DNA from: Streptomyces sp. TP-A0356
GTDB lineage: Bacteria; Actinomycetota; Actinomycetes; Streptomycetales; Streptomycetaceae
NCBI RefSeq assembly: GCF_001417775.1
Contig: NZ_BBZJ01000025.1
Location: forward strand, 186,001 to 250,000
Length of the DNA stretch: 64,000 nucleotides
Reading direction: 5' to 3'
Shown: piece by piece, positions 8,736 through 16,066 of the stretch
How positions within the stretch are numbered: the stretch's first letter is position 1
Layout: every line of letters starts with the position of its first letter
The notes under the pieces: model-generated
Databases searched by the model: none
What the model was told of the DNA's origin: nothing
The model's input: only the letters and a program-made list of their open reading frames with translations
Made by a program: the position numbers and the translations under genes

Positions 8736-9626
8736 TCAGCGCAGCAGCTCCGCCAGACGGCGCCAGGCGGCCCGGGGAAGCGCGTCGCGAGGGCCGTCGT
8801 CGACCACCTGCACGGCCACATGGTCCGCGCCCGCCGCGTGGAAGGCCTCGAGCCGCTCCCGGATCCGGTCGTCGTCGCCCCAGGCGAACAGCGCGTCCAC
8901 CAGGCGGTCGCTGCCGCCCTGCGCGAAGTCGTCCTCGGTGAAGCCGAACCGGGCCAGGGCCTTCGTGTAGTTCGGCAGCTGCAGATAGAGGGCGAGGGTG
9001 GCGCGGGCCTTGGCCCGGGCGCTGTCCGGGTCCTTGTCCAGGACCACCTTCGTCTCCGGCGCCAGGAGCGGCGAGGCGCCCATGATCTCGCGGGCCCGGA
9101 CCGAGTGTTCCGGCGTCACCAGATAGGGGTGCGCGCCGGCGGCACGGTCGCGGGACAGCTCCAGCATCTTCGGGCCGAGCGCGGCCAGGACGCGGCGCCC
9201 GGCGGGCACCCCGGCGGCGTCGAGGGCGTCCAGATAGGCCACCATCGCCGAGTACGGGCGGCGGTACTGGTCCGCGATCTTGGCGTGGCTCACTCCGAGT
9301 CCGAGCAGGAAGCGCCCGGGGTGGGACTTCTCCACTTCGGCGAAGTGCGCCGCGGTCTCGGCCGCCTCGTACTGCCAGATGCTCTGGATGCCGGTCGCCA
9401 CGACGAGACGCGAGGTCGCCCTCAGAAGCGGCGCCGCGTGGCGTACATGGCTGCTTCCACCCAGCCAGGCCGCGCCGAAACCGAGCTCCTCCAGTTCGGC
9501 GGCGGCCTCGGCCACTTCACCGTGCCTGGCGGGGTCCTCCGTACGCAGCCCCGTACTCCAGATGCCGTACCGCCCGACGGCCTCCTTGAGAGAGCCCAGG
9601 TGTTCCGCGCTTGCGACGTCGCCCAT
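8736..9626 (-). CDS. F420-dependent LLM-class oxidoreductase
   Basis: A 296-residue luciferase-like (LLM) TIM-barrel protein of the actinobacterial F420-dependent type. Features include the early RYGIWSTGL segment, ELEELGFGAAWLGGSSHV, VATGIQSIWQYEA and FLLGLGVSHAKI. Such enzymes use reduced or oxidised deazaflavin F420 to act on alcohols, ketones or thioethers; the substrate here is not evident. The ATG at 9626 is used, with an AAGGA upstream; the open frame continues further up without family similarity. It probably cotranscribes with the cysteine hydrolase. Confidence 0.82.
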   Translation of the reverse strand: MGDVASAEHLGSLKEAVGRYGIWSTGLRTEDPARHGEVAEAAAELEELGFGAAWLGGSSHVRHAAPLLRATSRLVVATGIQSIWQYEAAETAAHFAEVEKSHPGRFLLGLGVSHAKIADQYRRPYSAMVAYLDALDAAGVPAGRRVLAALGPKMLELSRDRAAGAHPYLVTPEHSVRAREIMGASPLLAPETKVVLDKDPDSARAKARATLALYLQLPNYTKALARFGFTEDDFAQGGSDRLVDALFAWGDDDRIRERLEAFHAAGADHVAVQVVDDGPRDALPRAAWRRLAELLR

Positions 9627-9976
9627 CGGTTCCGATTCCTTTCGCGCTCGATGCCGAGCCTGCCCATGGATCACTTGATCACAGCCGTGCCCAACGGGCG
9701 GTCGACGCCGCGTATTCCGCGCCGGACGTCCTCCCCAAGGAGTCATCACAAGGGCCCAGGTCCGCGCACACGACACACCCTTGACTTCACAAGACCCCCG
9801 CGCGTCAATCCCTGACGCACCCTCGCGACCCTGGGGCACGGAATCGAACCGAGGTTTGGCCGGGAAGGCCTCGCGGAACGCATCCAGGCTCGGTAGATTC
9901 GCGGCGCGGTGCGCTCCGCGCGGAGTGTGCCTCGGCTTGGAGTTGTTGGGTTGTGGAAGGTGTGTGGGCTGTGTTG
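9627..9976. other. Divergent gene-free region
   Basis: About 350 bp between the leftward oxidoreductase and the rightward cold-shock gene. A 6-bp inverted repeat, GCGTCA and TGACGC, lies at 9802-9818. A TGGTTCGATTC-like patch on the minus strand resembles a T arm but has no matching stem. No gene is supported. Confidence 0.4.
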
Positions 9977-10408
9977 ATGACGGGTAGAGTGCTGCGTTTC
10001 GACGAGGTGCGTGGTTACGGCTTCATCGCTCCCTCGGAGCCGGGCGAGGATGTCTTCATGCACGCGAACGATCTGATCGACGAGAAGTTCCTGTACCAAG
10101 AGGGAAGCGAAGTCGAGTTCTTCATGGAGATGGGCGAGAAAGGTCCGAAGGCCTCGCAGATCCGTCTCGTCCATCAGCCGTCCGGGAACCGGCTCCCGGT
10201 CCGCCCGGCCGCGCCCGGCGGCGTGGTGACGTTCCACTACGGCGAGCGCGCCGAAGCCGCGGGCGACGCCCCGAGCAGGGATGAGTTCCGTGCCGCGCTG
10301 ACCGAAGCGCTGGTGGAATCGGTCGACACGCTGACGGCCGCCCAGATCAAGCAGATCCGCGGATGCGTCGTCGAGCTGGCCCGGGCCAGGGGCTGGCTCG
10401 ATTCCTGA
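9977..10408 (+). CDS. Cold-shock-domain protein with C-terminal helical extension
   Basis: A 143-residue protein. Residues 1-65 form a CspA-type OB fold with RNP-like segments (GRVLRFDEVRGYGFI and EDVFMHANDLI). The remainder is a predicted helical extension (FRAALTEALVESVDTLTAAQ) ending in ARARGWLDS, an architecture common in Streptomyces and longer than classical 67-residue cold-shock proteins. It likely binds single-stranded nucleic acid. The start is uncertain: ATG at 9977 keeps the fold tight, while GTG at 9953 or 9971 is also in frame, and a GGAAGG lies further upstream than ideal for 9977. Confidence 0.8.
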   Translation: MTGRVLRFDEVRGYGFIAPSEPGEDVFMHANDLIDEKFLYQEGSEVEFFMEMGEKGPKASQIRLVHQPSGNRLPVRPAAPGGVVTFHYGERAEAAGDAPSRDEFRAALTEALVESVDTLTAAQIKQIRGCVVELARARGWLDS

Positions 10409-10738
10409 CCAGGAGCGACAGGGCATGGCGGTGCCGTGCCCGGCCTGGTCGACCCGTTCGTGGAACGGGCGCCGGCCGGCTCGCACGGCGCCGTCGGCCA
10501 TGACCGTCACCGACACGACGCCCCGGCCAACCGGGCGGCACGTGCGCGGCGGTCGCCTCCGGCATCTTCATCGCCTCCTTCGGCAAGGCGATGCGCCGTA
10601 CGAGGACCGCCACCGGAGACGTCGCATTGACCGGCGCTCGTGGCAGGAGGGCGGCGTGCGGGGTGTTCGGGGGTACGGCTGGACGGCGATCGACGTCTAT
10701 CGTCGGAGAGACCTGGTGCGTCGCAAAGGAGAGCCGTC
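10409..10738. other. Gene-free leader of the mutase gene
   Basis: About 330 bp without a supportable gene. The only clear element is the AAGGAG at 10726-10731, which is the ribosome-binding site of the mutase GTG start. Confidence 0.4.
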
Positions 10739-12313
10739 GTGCGCGAGTCGGAGTCCGGACTGCCCATCGAGCCGGTGTACGGGCCGGAGGTCCTCGAGGG
10801 CTGGGATCCGGTCGAGAGGCTGGGTGAGCCGGGGGCGTACCCCTTCACGCGTGGGGTGTACCCGTCGATGTACACGGGGCGTCCGTGGACGATGCGTCAG
10901 TATGCGGGTTTTGGTACGGCGGTGGAGTCGAACGCGCGGTACAAGCAGTTGATCGCGAACGGCACGATGGGGTTGTCGGTGGCGTTCGATCTGCCGACGC
11001 AGATGGGGCATGACTCGGATGCGCCGATCGCGCATGGCGAGGTGGGCAAGGTGGGGGTGGCGATCGACTCGGTGGATGACATGCGGGTGCTGTTCGGGGG
11101 GATCCCGCTGGACCGGGTGTCGACGTCGATGACGATCAACGCGCCGGCGGCGTTGTTGCTGCTTCTGTATCAGCTGGTGGCGGAGGAGCAGGGGGTTGCC
11201 GCGGAGAAGCTGACGGGCACGATCCAGAACGATGTGCTGAAGGAGTACATCGCGCGGGGGACGTACATCTTTCCGCCGAAGCCGTCGTTGCGGTTGATCG
11301 CGGACATCTTCCGGTATTGCAGGGCCGAGGTCCCGAAGTGGAACACGATTTCGATTTCGGGGTATCACATGGCGGAGGCGGGGGCGTCGCCGGTGCAGGA
11401 GATCGCGTTCACGCTGGCGGACGGGATCGAGTATGTGCGTACGGCGGTGGCGGCGGGGATGGATGTGGACGACTTCGCGCCGCGGTTGTCGTTCTTCTTC
11501 GTGGCGCGTACGACGGTTTTGGAGGAGGTCGCGAAGTTCCGTGCGGCCCGTCGGATCTGGGCGCGGGTGATGCGGGAGGAGTTCGGGGCGAGGGATCCGA
11601 AGTCGATGATGTTGCGGTTCCATACGCAGACGGCGGGGGTGCAGCTGACGGCGCAGCAGCCGGAGGTGAATCTGGTGCGGGTGGCGGTGCAGGGGCTGGC
11701 GGCGGTGCTGGGGGGTACGCAGTCGTTGCACACGAATTCCTTCGACGAGGCGATCGCGCTGCCTACGGACAAGTCGGCGCGGCTGGCGTTGCGTACGCAG
11801 CAGGTGCTGGCGTTTGAGACGGATGTGACGGCGACGGTGGATCCGTTCGCGGGCTCGTATGTCATCGAGAGGATGACGGACGAGGTGGAGGCGGCGGTGC
11901 TGGAGCTGATGGGGAAGGTGGAGGATCTGGGGGGTGCGGTCGCGGCGATCGAGCGGGGGTTCCAGAAGAGCGAGATCGAGCGGAACGCGTACCGGATCGC
12001 GCAGGAGACGGACGCGGGTGAGCGGGTGGTGGTGGGTGTGAACCGTTTCCAGCTGGATGAGGAGGAGCCGTACGAGCCGCTGCGGGTGGATCCGGCGATC
12101 GAGGCGCAGCAGGCCGAGCGTCTGGCGAAGCTGCGTGCGGAGCGGGACCAGGCGGCGGTGGACGCGGCGCTGGCGGACCTGAAGAAGGCGGCGGAGGGCA
12201 CGGACAACGTTCTGTATCCGATGAAGGATGCCCTCAAGGCCCGCGCGACGGTGGGCGAGGTGTGCAACGCACTCCGCGAGGTCTGGGGCACCTACGTGCC
12301 GTCGGACGTCTGA
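10739..12313 (+). CDS. Methylmalonyl-CoA-mutase-type large subunit (catalytic domain only)
   Basis: A 524-residue acyl-CoA mutase large subunit forming only the substrate-binding TIM barrel. It has no B12-binding domain, so it must pair with a separate small subunit. The residues that set substrate choice match methylmalonyl-CoA mutase: Tyr in MRQYAGFG and Arg in EYIARGTYIFPP. In isobutyryl-CoA mutase these are Phe and Gln. Start is GTG 10739 with AGGAG seven bases upstream. Codon use is unusually rich in GTG, GCG and GGG third-position G compared with neighbours. Directly downstream lies a fragment of the expected B12 subunit, so the partner must be encoded elsewhere. Role: propionate and methylmalonyl-CoA interconversion, which also affects polyketide precursor supply. 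Confidence 0.85.
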   Translation: MRESESGLPIEPVYGPEVLEGWDPVERLGEPGAYPFTRGVYPSMYTGRPWTMRQYAGFGTAVESNARYKQLIANGTMGLSVAFDLPTQMGHDSDAPIAHGEVGKVGVAIDSVDDMRVLFGGIPLDRVSTSMTINAPAALLLLLYQLVAEEQGVAAEKLTGTIQNDVLKEYIARGTYIFPPKPSLRLIADIFRYCRAEVPKWNTISISGYHMAEAGASPVQEIAFTLADGIEYVRTAVAAGMDVDDFAPRLSFFFVARTTVLEEVAKFRAARRIWARVMREEFGARDPKSMMLRFHTQTAGVQLTAQQPEVNLVRVAVQGLAAVLGGTQSLHTNSFDEAIALPTDKSARLALRTQQVLAFETDVTATVDPFAGSYVIERMTDEVEAAVLELMGKVEDLGGAVAAIERGFQKSEIERNAYRIAQETDAGERVVVGVNRFQLDEEEPYEPLRVDPAIEAQQAERLAKLRAERDQAAVDAALADLKKAAEGTDNVLYPMKDALKARATVGEVCNALREVWGTYVPSDV

Positions 12314-12320
12314 TCCCGAG

Positions 12321-12425
12321 GCCCCGCTGCGCGACGCCGGAGTCGAGGTCGTCCACACCGGACTCCACCAGACGCCCGCCCGGATCGTCGCCACGGCCGT
12401 CCAGGAGGACGCCGACGGCATCGGC
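12321..12425 (+). pseudogene. Relic of a mutase B12-binding small subunit
   Basis: Thirty-five codons, beginning 8 bp after the mutase stop, read APLRDAGVEVVHTGLHQTPA, then RIVATAVQEDADGIG. This is the internal part of the cobalamin-binding domain of methylmalonyl-CoA mutase small subunits, just after where the DxHxxG cobalt-ligand motif should be. That motif and the C-terminal half are missing. Similarity stops about 4 bp before the end of the convergent xdhC gene, suggesting a deletion or rearrangement joined xdhC to the stump. No start codon or ribosome-binding site serves it. Confidence 0.7.
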
Positions 12426-12428
12426 CCG

Positions 12429-13604
12429 TCACGGGTGCGGCGTGCTGCCGCTGACGGCGCCGGGCCCGGCTGTGTCGTGGTGGATGCCGGGCGTGTCGTG
12501 GTGGAGGCGGACACGGGTGCCGCTCAGCCGCGCTCCGCTGCCGCCGCGCAGGGTGGCGACGATCTCGGCGCCGATGGACAGGGCGGTCTCCTCCGGAGTG
12601 CGCCCGCCGAGGTCGAGGCCGATGGGGGAGTGGAGGCGGTCGAGTTCCGGCCCGGTGACGCCGGCCTCGCGCAGCCTTCGGACGCGGTCCTGATGGGTAC
12701 GGCGCGAGCCCATGGCGCCGACGTAGGCGACGGGGAGCCGCAGAGCGCGTTGCAGGAGCGGGACGTCGAACTTGACGTCGTGGGTGAGGACGCACAGCAC
12801 CGTGCGGCCGTCGACCTCCGTTGACTCCAGATAGCGGTGCGGCCAGCCGACGACGACCTCGTCTGCTTCCGGGAAACGGGCGGACGTGGCGAACGTCGGC
12901 CGGGCGTCGCACACGGTGACCCGGTACCCGAGGAACCTCCCGACCCGCACCAGCGCGGCGGCGAAGTCGACCGCACCGAAGACGATCATTCGGGGCGGCG
13001 GGACGCTCGACTCCACCAGCAAGGTGACCGGCTGCCCGCACAGCCCGCCGTCCGCACCGACCGTGACGCTGTCCGTGCGGCCCGCGTCCAGCAGTGCGCG
13101 GGCCTCCGCCGCGGCGGTGCGGTCCAGTTCCGGGCCACCGCCGAGGGAGCCCTCGGGCAGTCCCTCGGAGCGGACGAGCAGCGCCCGGCCGAGCAGCTCG
13201 GGCGGCCCGTCGACGATGCGGGCGAGTGCCGCCGTGGCTCCGTTCGCGGTGGCGGCCAGCGCGGCGACGAGGGCCTGACGGCCCGGCCGGTCGGCGCGCA
13301 CCGGGGTGACGAGGACGTCGATGACTCCGCCGCAGGTCAGACCGACTGCGAAGGCGTCCTCGTCGCTGTATCCGAAGCGTTCCCGTACGGTGTCGCCGTC
13401 CTGGAGGGACTGTAGGCACAGCTCGTACACCGCCCCCTCCACACAGCCGCCGGAGACCGAGCCGAGCGCGCTGCCGTCCGCGTCCACGGCCATGGCGGCG
13501 CCCGGCGGCCGTGGTGCGCTGCCGCTGACCGCCACGACCGTCGCCACGGCGAAGTCACGTCCTTCCTCCACCCATCGGTGGAGGTCAGTGGCGATGTCGA
13601 GCAT
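12429..13604 (-). CDS. XdhC family protein
   Basis: A 391-residue protein with an N-terminal XdhC/CoxI domain (ATVVAVSGSAPRPPGAAMAV and SVSGGCVEGAVYE) and a C-terminal Rossmann-type XdhC domain (RMIVFGAVDFAAALVRVG, then VAYVGAMGSRRTHQDR). XdhC proteins load sulfurated molybdenum cofactor into xanthine dehydrogenase or CO-dehydrogenase-type enzymes. No such enzyme lies in the window, so its client is elsewhere. The ATG at 13604 has GGAG six bases upstream. The last 35 residues are low complexity and reach the mutase relic, which suggests the 3' end was altered at the junction. Confidence 0.83.
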   Translation of the reverse strand: MLDIATDLHRWVEEGRDFAVATVVAVSGSAPRPPGAAMAVDADGSALGSVSGGCVEGAVYELCLQSLQDGDTVRERFGYSDEDAFAVGLTCGGVIDVLVTPVRADRPGRQALVAALAATANGATAALARIVDGPPELLGRALLVRSEGLPEGSLGGGPELDRTAAAEARALLDAGRTDSVTVGADGGLCGQPVTLLVESSVPPPRMIVFGAVDFAAALVRVGRFLGYRVTVCDARPTFATSARFPEADEVVVGWPHRYLESTEVDGRTVLCVLTHDVKFDVPLLQRALRLPVAYVGAMGSRRTHQDRVRRLREAGVTGPELDRLHSPIGLDLGGRTPEETALSIGAEIVATLRGGSGARLSGTRVRLHHDTPGIHHDTAGPGAVSGSTPHP

Positions 13605-13667
13605 GGCGTTCTCCGGGGGTGACGGATGGGGCGGACGCGTGTGCTCGCCCGGCCGCCGGGGCGTGGG

Positions 13668-14096
13668 TCAGGAACCGTCCGTCTCAGTGGCGTGCGCCGG
13701 TGGAGTGAAGCATGCGTGCACGACCTTGCCGTGGGTGCAGGGCTGGGCCTGCCAGTCGTCGGCCAGCGCGTCGACGAGCAGCATGCCGCGTCCACCGACG
13801 CGCTGGTCGCTCGGCGGGCGCGGTGTGGGCAGATGGGCGGAGGTGTCGTGGACGGCGACGTGCAGACAGCGGGTGTCCCAGGTCAGCACCAGCTGTGCGG
13901 AGCTGTGCGCATGCACATGGGCATTGGTCACCAGCTCCGATATGGTCAGCAGAACGGCGTCCACCGTCTGCGGCGCACTCCTGGTCCAGCCCAGTGATTC
14001 CAGGTGGTCGCGAGCCCAGTCACGGGCTGCCTTCACCCCGCTGTTCAGGGGCAGGGAGCGCGCCCACCCCACCGCCCGCACCGACGATCCGCTCAC
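13668..14096 (-). CDS. ATP-binding protein, RsbW/SpoIIAB-like (HATPase_c_2)
   Basis: A 142-residue single-domain GHKL ATPase. The N-box is LLTISELVTNAHVHA and the glycine-rich box is VGGRGMLLVDALADDW. Such stand-alone domains in Streptomyces act as anti-sigma or regulatory kinases on STAS-domain antagonists. The start is a GTG at 14096 with AGGGAGG five to six bases upstream, so the longer upstream frame is not needed. No sigma factor or STAS partner is adjacent. Confidence 0.8.
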   Translation of the reverse strand: MSGSSVRAVGWARSLPLNSGVKAARDWARDHLESLGWTRSAPQTVDAVLLTISELVTNAHVHAHSSAQLVLTWDTRCLHVAVHDTSAHLPTPRPPSDQRVGGRGMLLVDALADDWQAQPCTHGKVVHACFTPPAHATETDGS

Positions 14097-14233
14097 CGTG
14101 TCCTCCCTGCTCAGATTCTGTCTTGTCACGGGTACCCGCGCACCACGTGTTGACGCGAGAGGAACCGGCCACCGCCGGAATACGCAGTCGTGGCCTCCAC
14201 CCTCGCGGGCGCTGTCGGCGGCACACTCCACGT

Positions 14234-14671
14234 ATGAACACAGACGATGGAACGGGGCTGGCCGGGGGGCGGGTGGCGACCAGGCTGCCGGCCCAGGACC
14301 TGGAGCGGGCGCGACGGTTCTACTCCGAGCAGCTCGGGCTGGAGCCCGTCGACGAACGGCCCGGCGGGCTGCTGTACCGGTGCGGAGGCGTCGAGTTCGT
14401 GCTGTTCCTGTCCGCGGGAGCCTCGCCCGGAACCTTCACCCAGATGTCGTGGCAGGTCGACGACATCGAGGCAGTCGTGTCGGAACTCAAGCAGCGCGGT
14501 GTCGTGTTCGAGGAGTTCGAGTTGCGCGGGGTGTACGGCGGCGGGCGAACGAGGGACGGGATCGCCGAGGTGCAGGGGAACTACCCGAGCAAGGGCGCAC
14601 GGGGTGAACGCGGCGCATGGTTCCGCGACAGCGAGGGGAACATGCTGGCCATCGGCCAGCCGGTCGTCTGA
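14234..14671 (+). CDS. VOC-fold (glyoxalase/bleomycin-resistance type) protein
   Basis: A 145-residue vicinal-oxygen-chelate protein with paired beta-alpha-beta modules. TRLPAQDLERARRFYSEQLGL opens the fold, WQVDDIEAVVSELKQRGV opens the second module, and WFRDSEGNMLAIGQP closes it. The ATG at 14234 follows a short leader. Enzymes of this fold isomerise, cleave or bind small molecules through a metal, but the ligand set here does not identify the reaction. It stands alone between a leftward ATPase and a leftward oxygenase. Confidence 0.78.
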   Translation: MNTDDGTGLAGGRVATRLPAQDLERARRFYSEQLGLEPVDERPGGLLYRCGGVEFVLFLSAGASPGTFTQMSWQVDDIEAVVSELKQRGVVFEEFELRGVYGGGRTRDGIAEVQGNYPSKGARGERGAWFRDSEGNMLAIGQPVV

Positions 14672-14725
14672 GCGGAGCACCGAACCGGTGCGGTGGGTCC
14701 GAGCGGAGCACCGCACCGGTACGGT

Positions 14726-15454
14726 CTACTCGCCCTCCTGAAGCCCCGGGGAGCGCTTGTAGCCGAGGATCAGTACGTCGCGCAGGGCCGTGGTGCCGGG
14801 CTCGGCGGCTGTGATCGGGCGTACCGCGTGCAGCACCTTCTGGTCGGCCCAGTACATCGTGTCCATCCGCGAGGTCAGACAGAACTCGTTGATCAGTTCC
14901 TTGGACTCGCTGTAGACCTGGGATTCGCCGCCCGCGACATTGAGCCGGTTCATCAGATGGATGGCGCCGAAGTCGACCTCGTCGCGGTGCGGACCCTCCG
15001 GTGTCGGCTCCCCGACCTCGTCCGGAGTGCTGATGATGCGGAACTGGTGGCACTGGACGTCCCAGGGGTCGTCGAGCCACTCCTCCGCGACGGGGAACCG
15101 GGCGAAGTCGAAGCGGATGAGCGCGGTCAGCAGCGGGTTGTGCAGACTCGCCCGGCTCAGCGGCGCGACGTCGCGATCGATGCCGCCGGCGTAGTCGTTG
15201 GCGTCACCCGACTGGTAGTAGGGCCGGTGCGGTCGGAGCCGGATCAGGCCGCTGCGGGGGTGGTAGTAGAAACGGTCGTAGCGGCGTTCACGGAATCGGG
15301 ATCCGTTCTTCAGGTACTTGTCGACCTCCAGCTTGTCCCATTCGCATGCCAGCTCCTCCTCGAAGCGGCGAAACTCCGGATCGAGAGGGAGGAGATCACC
15401 GGGCAGGAGCGAGTAGCCGACGGTTCGCAGTTCTTCCCGGACGTCGATCGACAC
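14726..15454 (-). CDS. 2OG-Fe(II) oxygenase of the isoleucine-hydroxylase type
   Basis: A 242-residue protein resembling the 2OG-Fe dioxygenase family of L-isoleucine-4-hydroxylase (PF10014-like). The iron-binding HxD is visible in EGPHRDEVDFG, the distal His in DQKVLHAVRPIT, and an Arg two residues on can hold 2-oxoglutarate. Family members hydroxylate free amino acids or small acids in the cytoplasm. Start is GTG 15454 with GGAGG eight bases upstream. Its promoter region contains a SARP-type box (15512-15544), which ties it to the polyketide and azoxy genes and suggests a tailoring role. The substrate is unknown. Confidence 0.75.
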   Translation of the reverse strand: MSIDVREELRTVGYSLLPGDLLPLDPEFRRFEEELACEWDKLEVDKYLKNGSRFRERRYDRFYYHPRSGLIRLRPHRPYYQSGDANDYAGGIDRDVAPLSRASLHNPLLTALIRFDFARFPVAEEWLDDPWDVQCHQFRIISTPDEVGEPTPEGPHRDEVDFGAIHLMNRLNVAGGESQVYSESKELINEFCLTSRMDTMYWADQKVLHAVRPITAAEPGTTALRDVLILGYKRSPGLQEGE

Positions 15455-15511
15455 GGTGGGGCCCTCCAGCTGACGGTTCTCTGTCGATTCATTCCCCGAA
15501 ACCTCCCGCTG

Positions 15512-15544
15512 AGTTTCCCATCGCAGAGCTGACAGCGAACTGAC
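15512..15544 (-). promoter_or_regulatory. SARP-type box and -10 for the 2OG oxygenase
   Basis: On the minus strand, GTCAG occurs at 15544-15540 and again at 15533-15529, an 11-bp period. Counting a heptamer for the second copy, nine bases separate it from GAAACT (15517-15512), a plausible -10. The same geometry occurs at five other promoters in this window. Confidence 0.6.
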
Positions 15545-15594
15545 GAGTTGGCCTGATCATCATCGGGAGGGGGAAGTGCACGCCTGGGCCGCGG

Positions 15595-15610
15595 GTCAGC
15601 TCCTCGTCAG
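15595..15610 (+). promoter_or_regulatory. Weaker SARP-type repeat before the ACP/PKS operon
   Basis: GTCAG at 15595 and 15606 (11-bp period) points toward the ACP gene. No good -10 lies at the 9-bp spacing seen elsewhere, so the assignment is tentative. It forms a divergent pair with the box of the 2OG oxygenase. Confidence 0.45.
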
Positions 15611-15666
15611 TCGGTGGCAAGCCGGCCGTGTTCTACTCGAACCCGTCTGGCAGGAGGGTGAACACG

Positions 15667-15984
15667 ATGGCGCCTATTGCCGAACGGCTGGAATCGCTGT
15701 CCAGATCAGAACGCTGGACTGCTCTCGAATCCATTGTCGTGGCGGAGTTCAAAACGGCCCTGCTCATGACCGAGGACGAAGAACTGCCCCTGGCGGACAG
15801 CTTCTTCGAACTGGGCCTGACGTCCTTGGCACTGACCGATGTGAAACAGCGGCTGGAGGAACTGCTCGGCCAGGGCATCAGCAGCACGGTGATGTTCAAC
15901 CGGCCGACTGTCGAGCAGTTGATGGACTACCTGACCAGCGAAGTGCTGGCGGAACTGTTCGACTCGCGGACCGCGATGACGTAG
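15667..15984 (+). CDS. Discrete acyl carrier protein
   Basis: A 105-residue ACP/PCP-type carrier. The phosphopantetheine-accepting Ser is in FFELGLTSLALTDV, where LGLTSL replaces the common LGxDSL. The C-terminal helix (TVMFNRPTVEQLMDYL) is typical. The ATG at 15667 has GGAGG about nine bases upstream; a GTG three codons earlier sits too close to that site. It is the first gene of the rightward polyketide operon, 82 bp before the PKS, and probably carries the starter or the released chain. Its origin (PKS, NRPS or fatty-acid type) cannot be fixed by eye. Confidence 0.85.
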   Translation: MAPIAERLESLSRSERWTALESIVVAEFKTALLMTEDEELPLADSFFELGLTSLALTDVKQRLEELLGQGISSTVMFNRPTVEQLMDYLTSEVLAELFDSRTAMT

Positions 15985-16066
15985 CCGCCCCCCCGCGGGC
16001 GGCCCAACGCCCGCACACGGGAACGGAAAGGGCAGCACAAGCTCATGGGACAAGGAGGCGGTCGAC

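Noticed and set aside
9836..9856. GGTTCGATTCC-like patch on the minus strand suggesting a tRNA T arm
   Set aside because: The flanking five bases do not pair and no acceptor, D or anticodon arm can be drawn.
10697..12514. 605-codon minus-strand frame antisense to the mutase
   Set aside because: His/Arg/Leu-rich shadow created by the extreme codon bias of the mutase gene.
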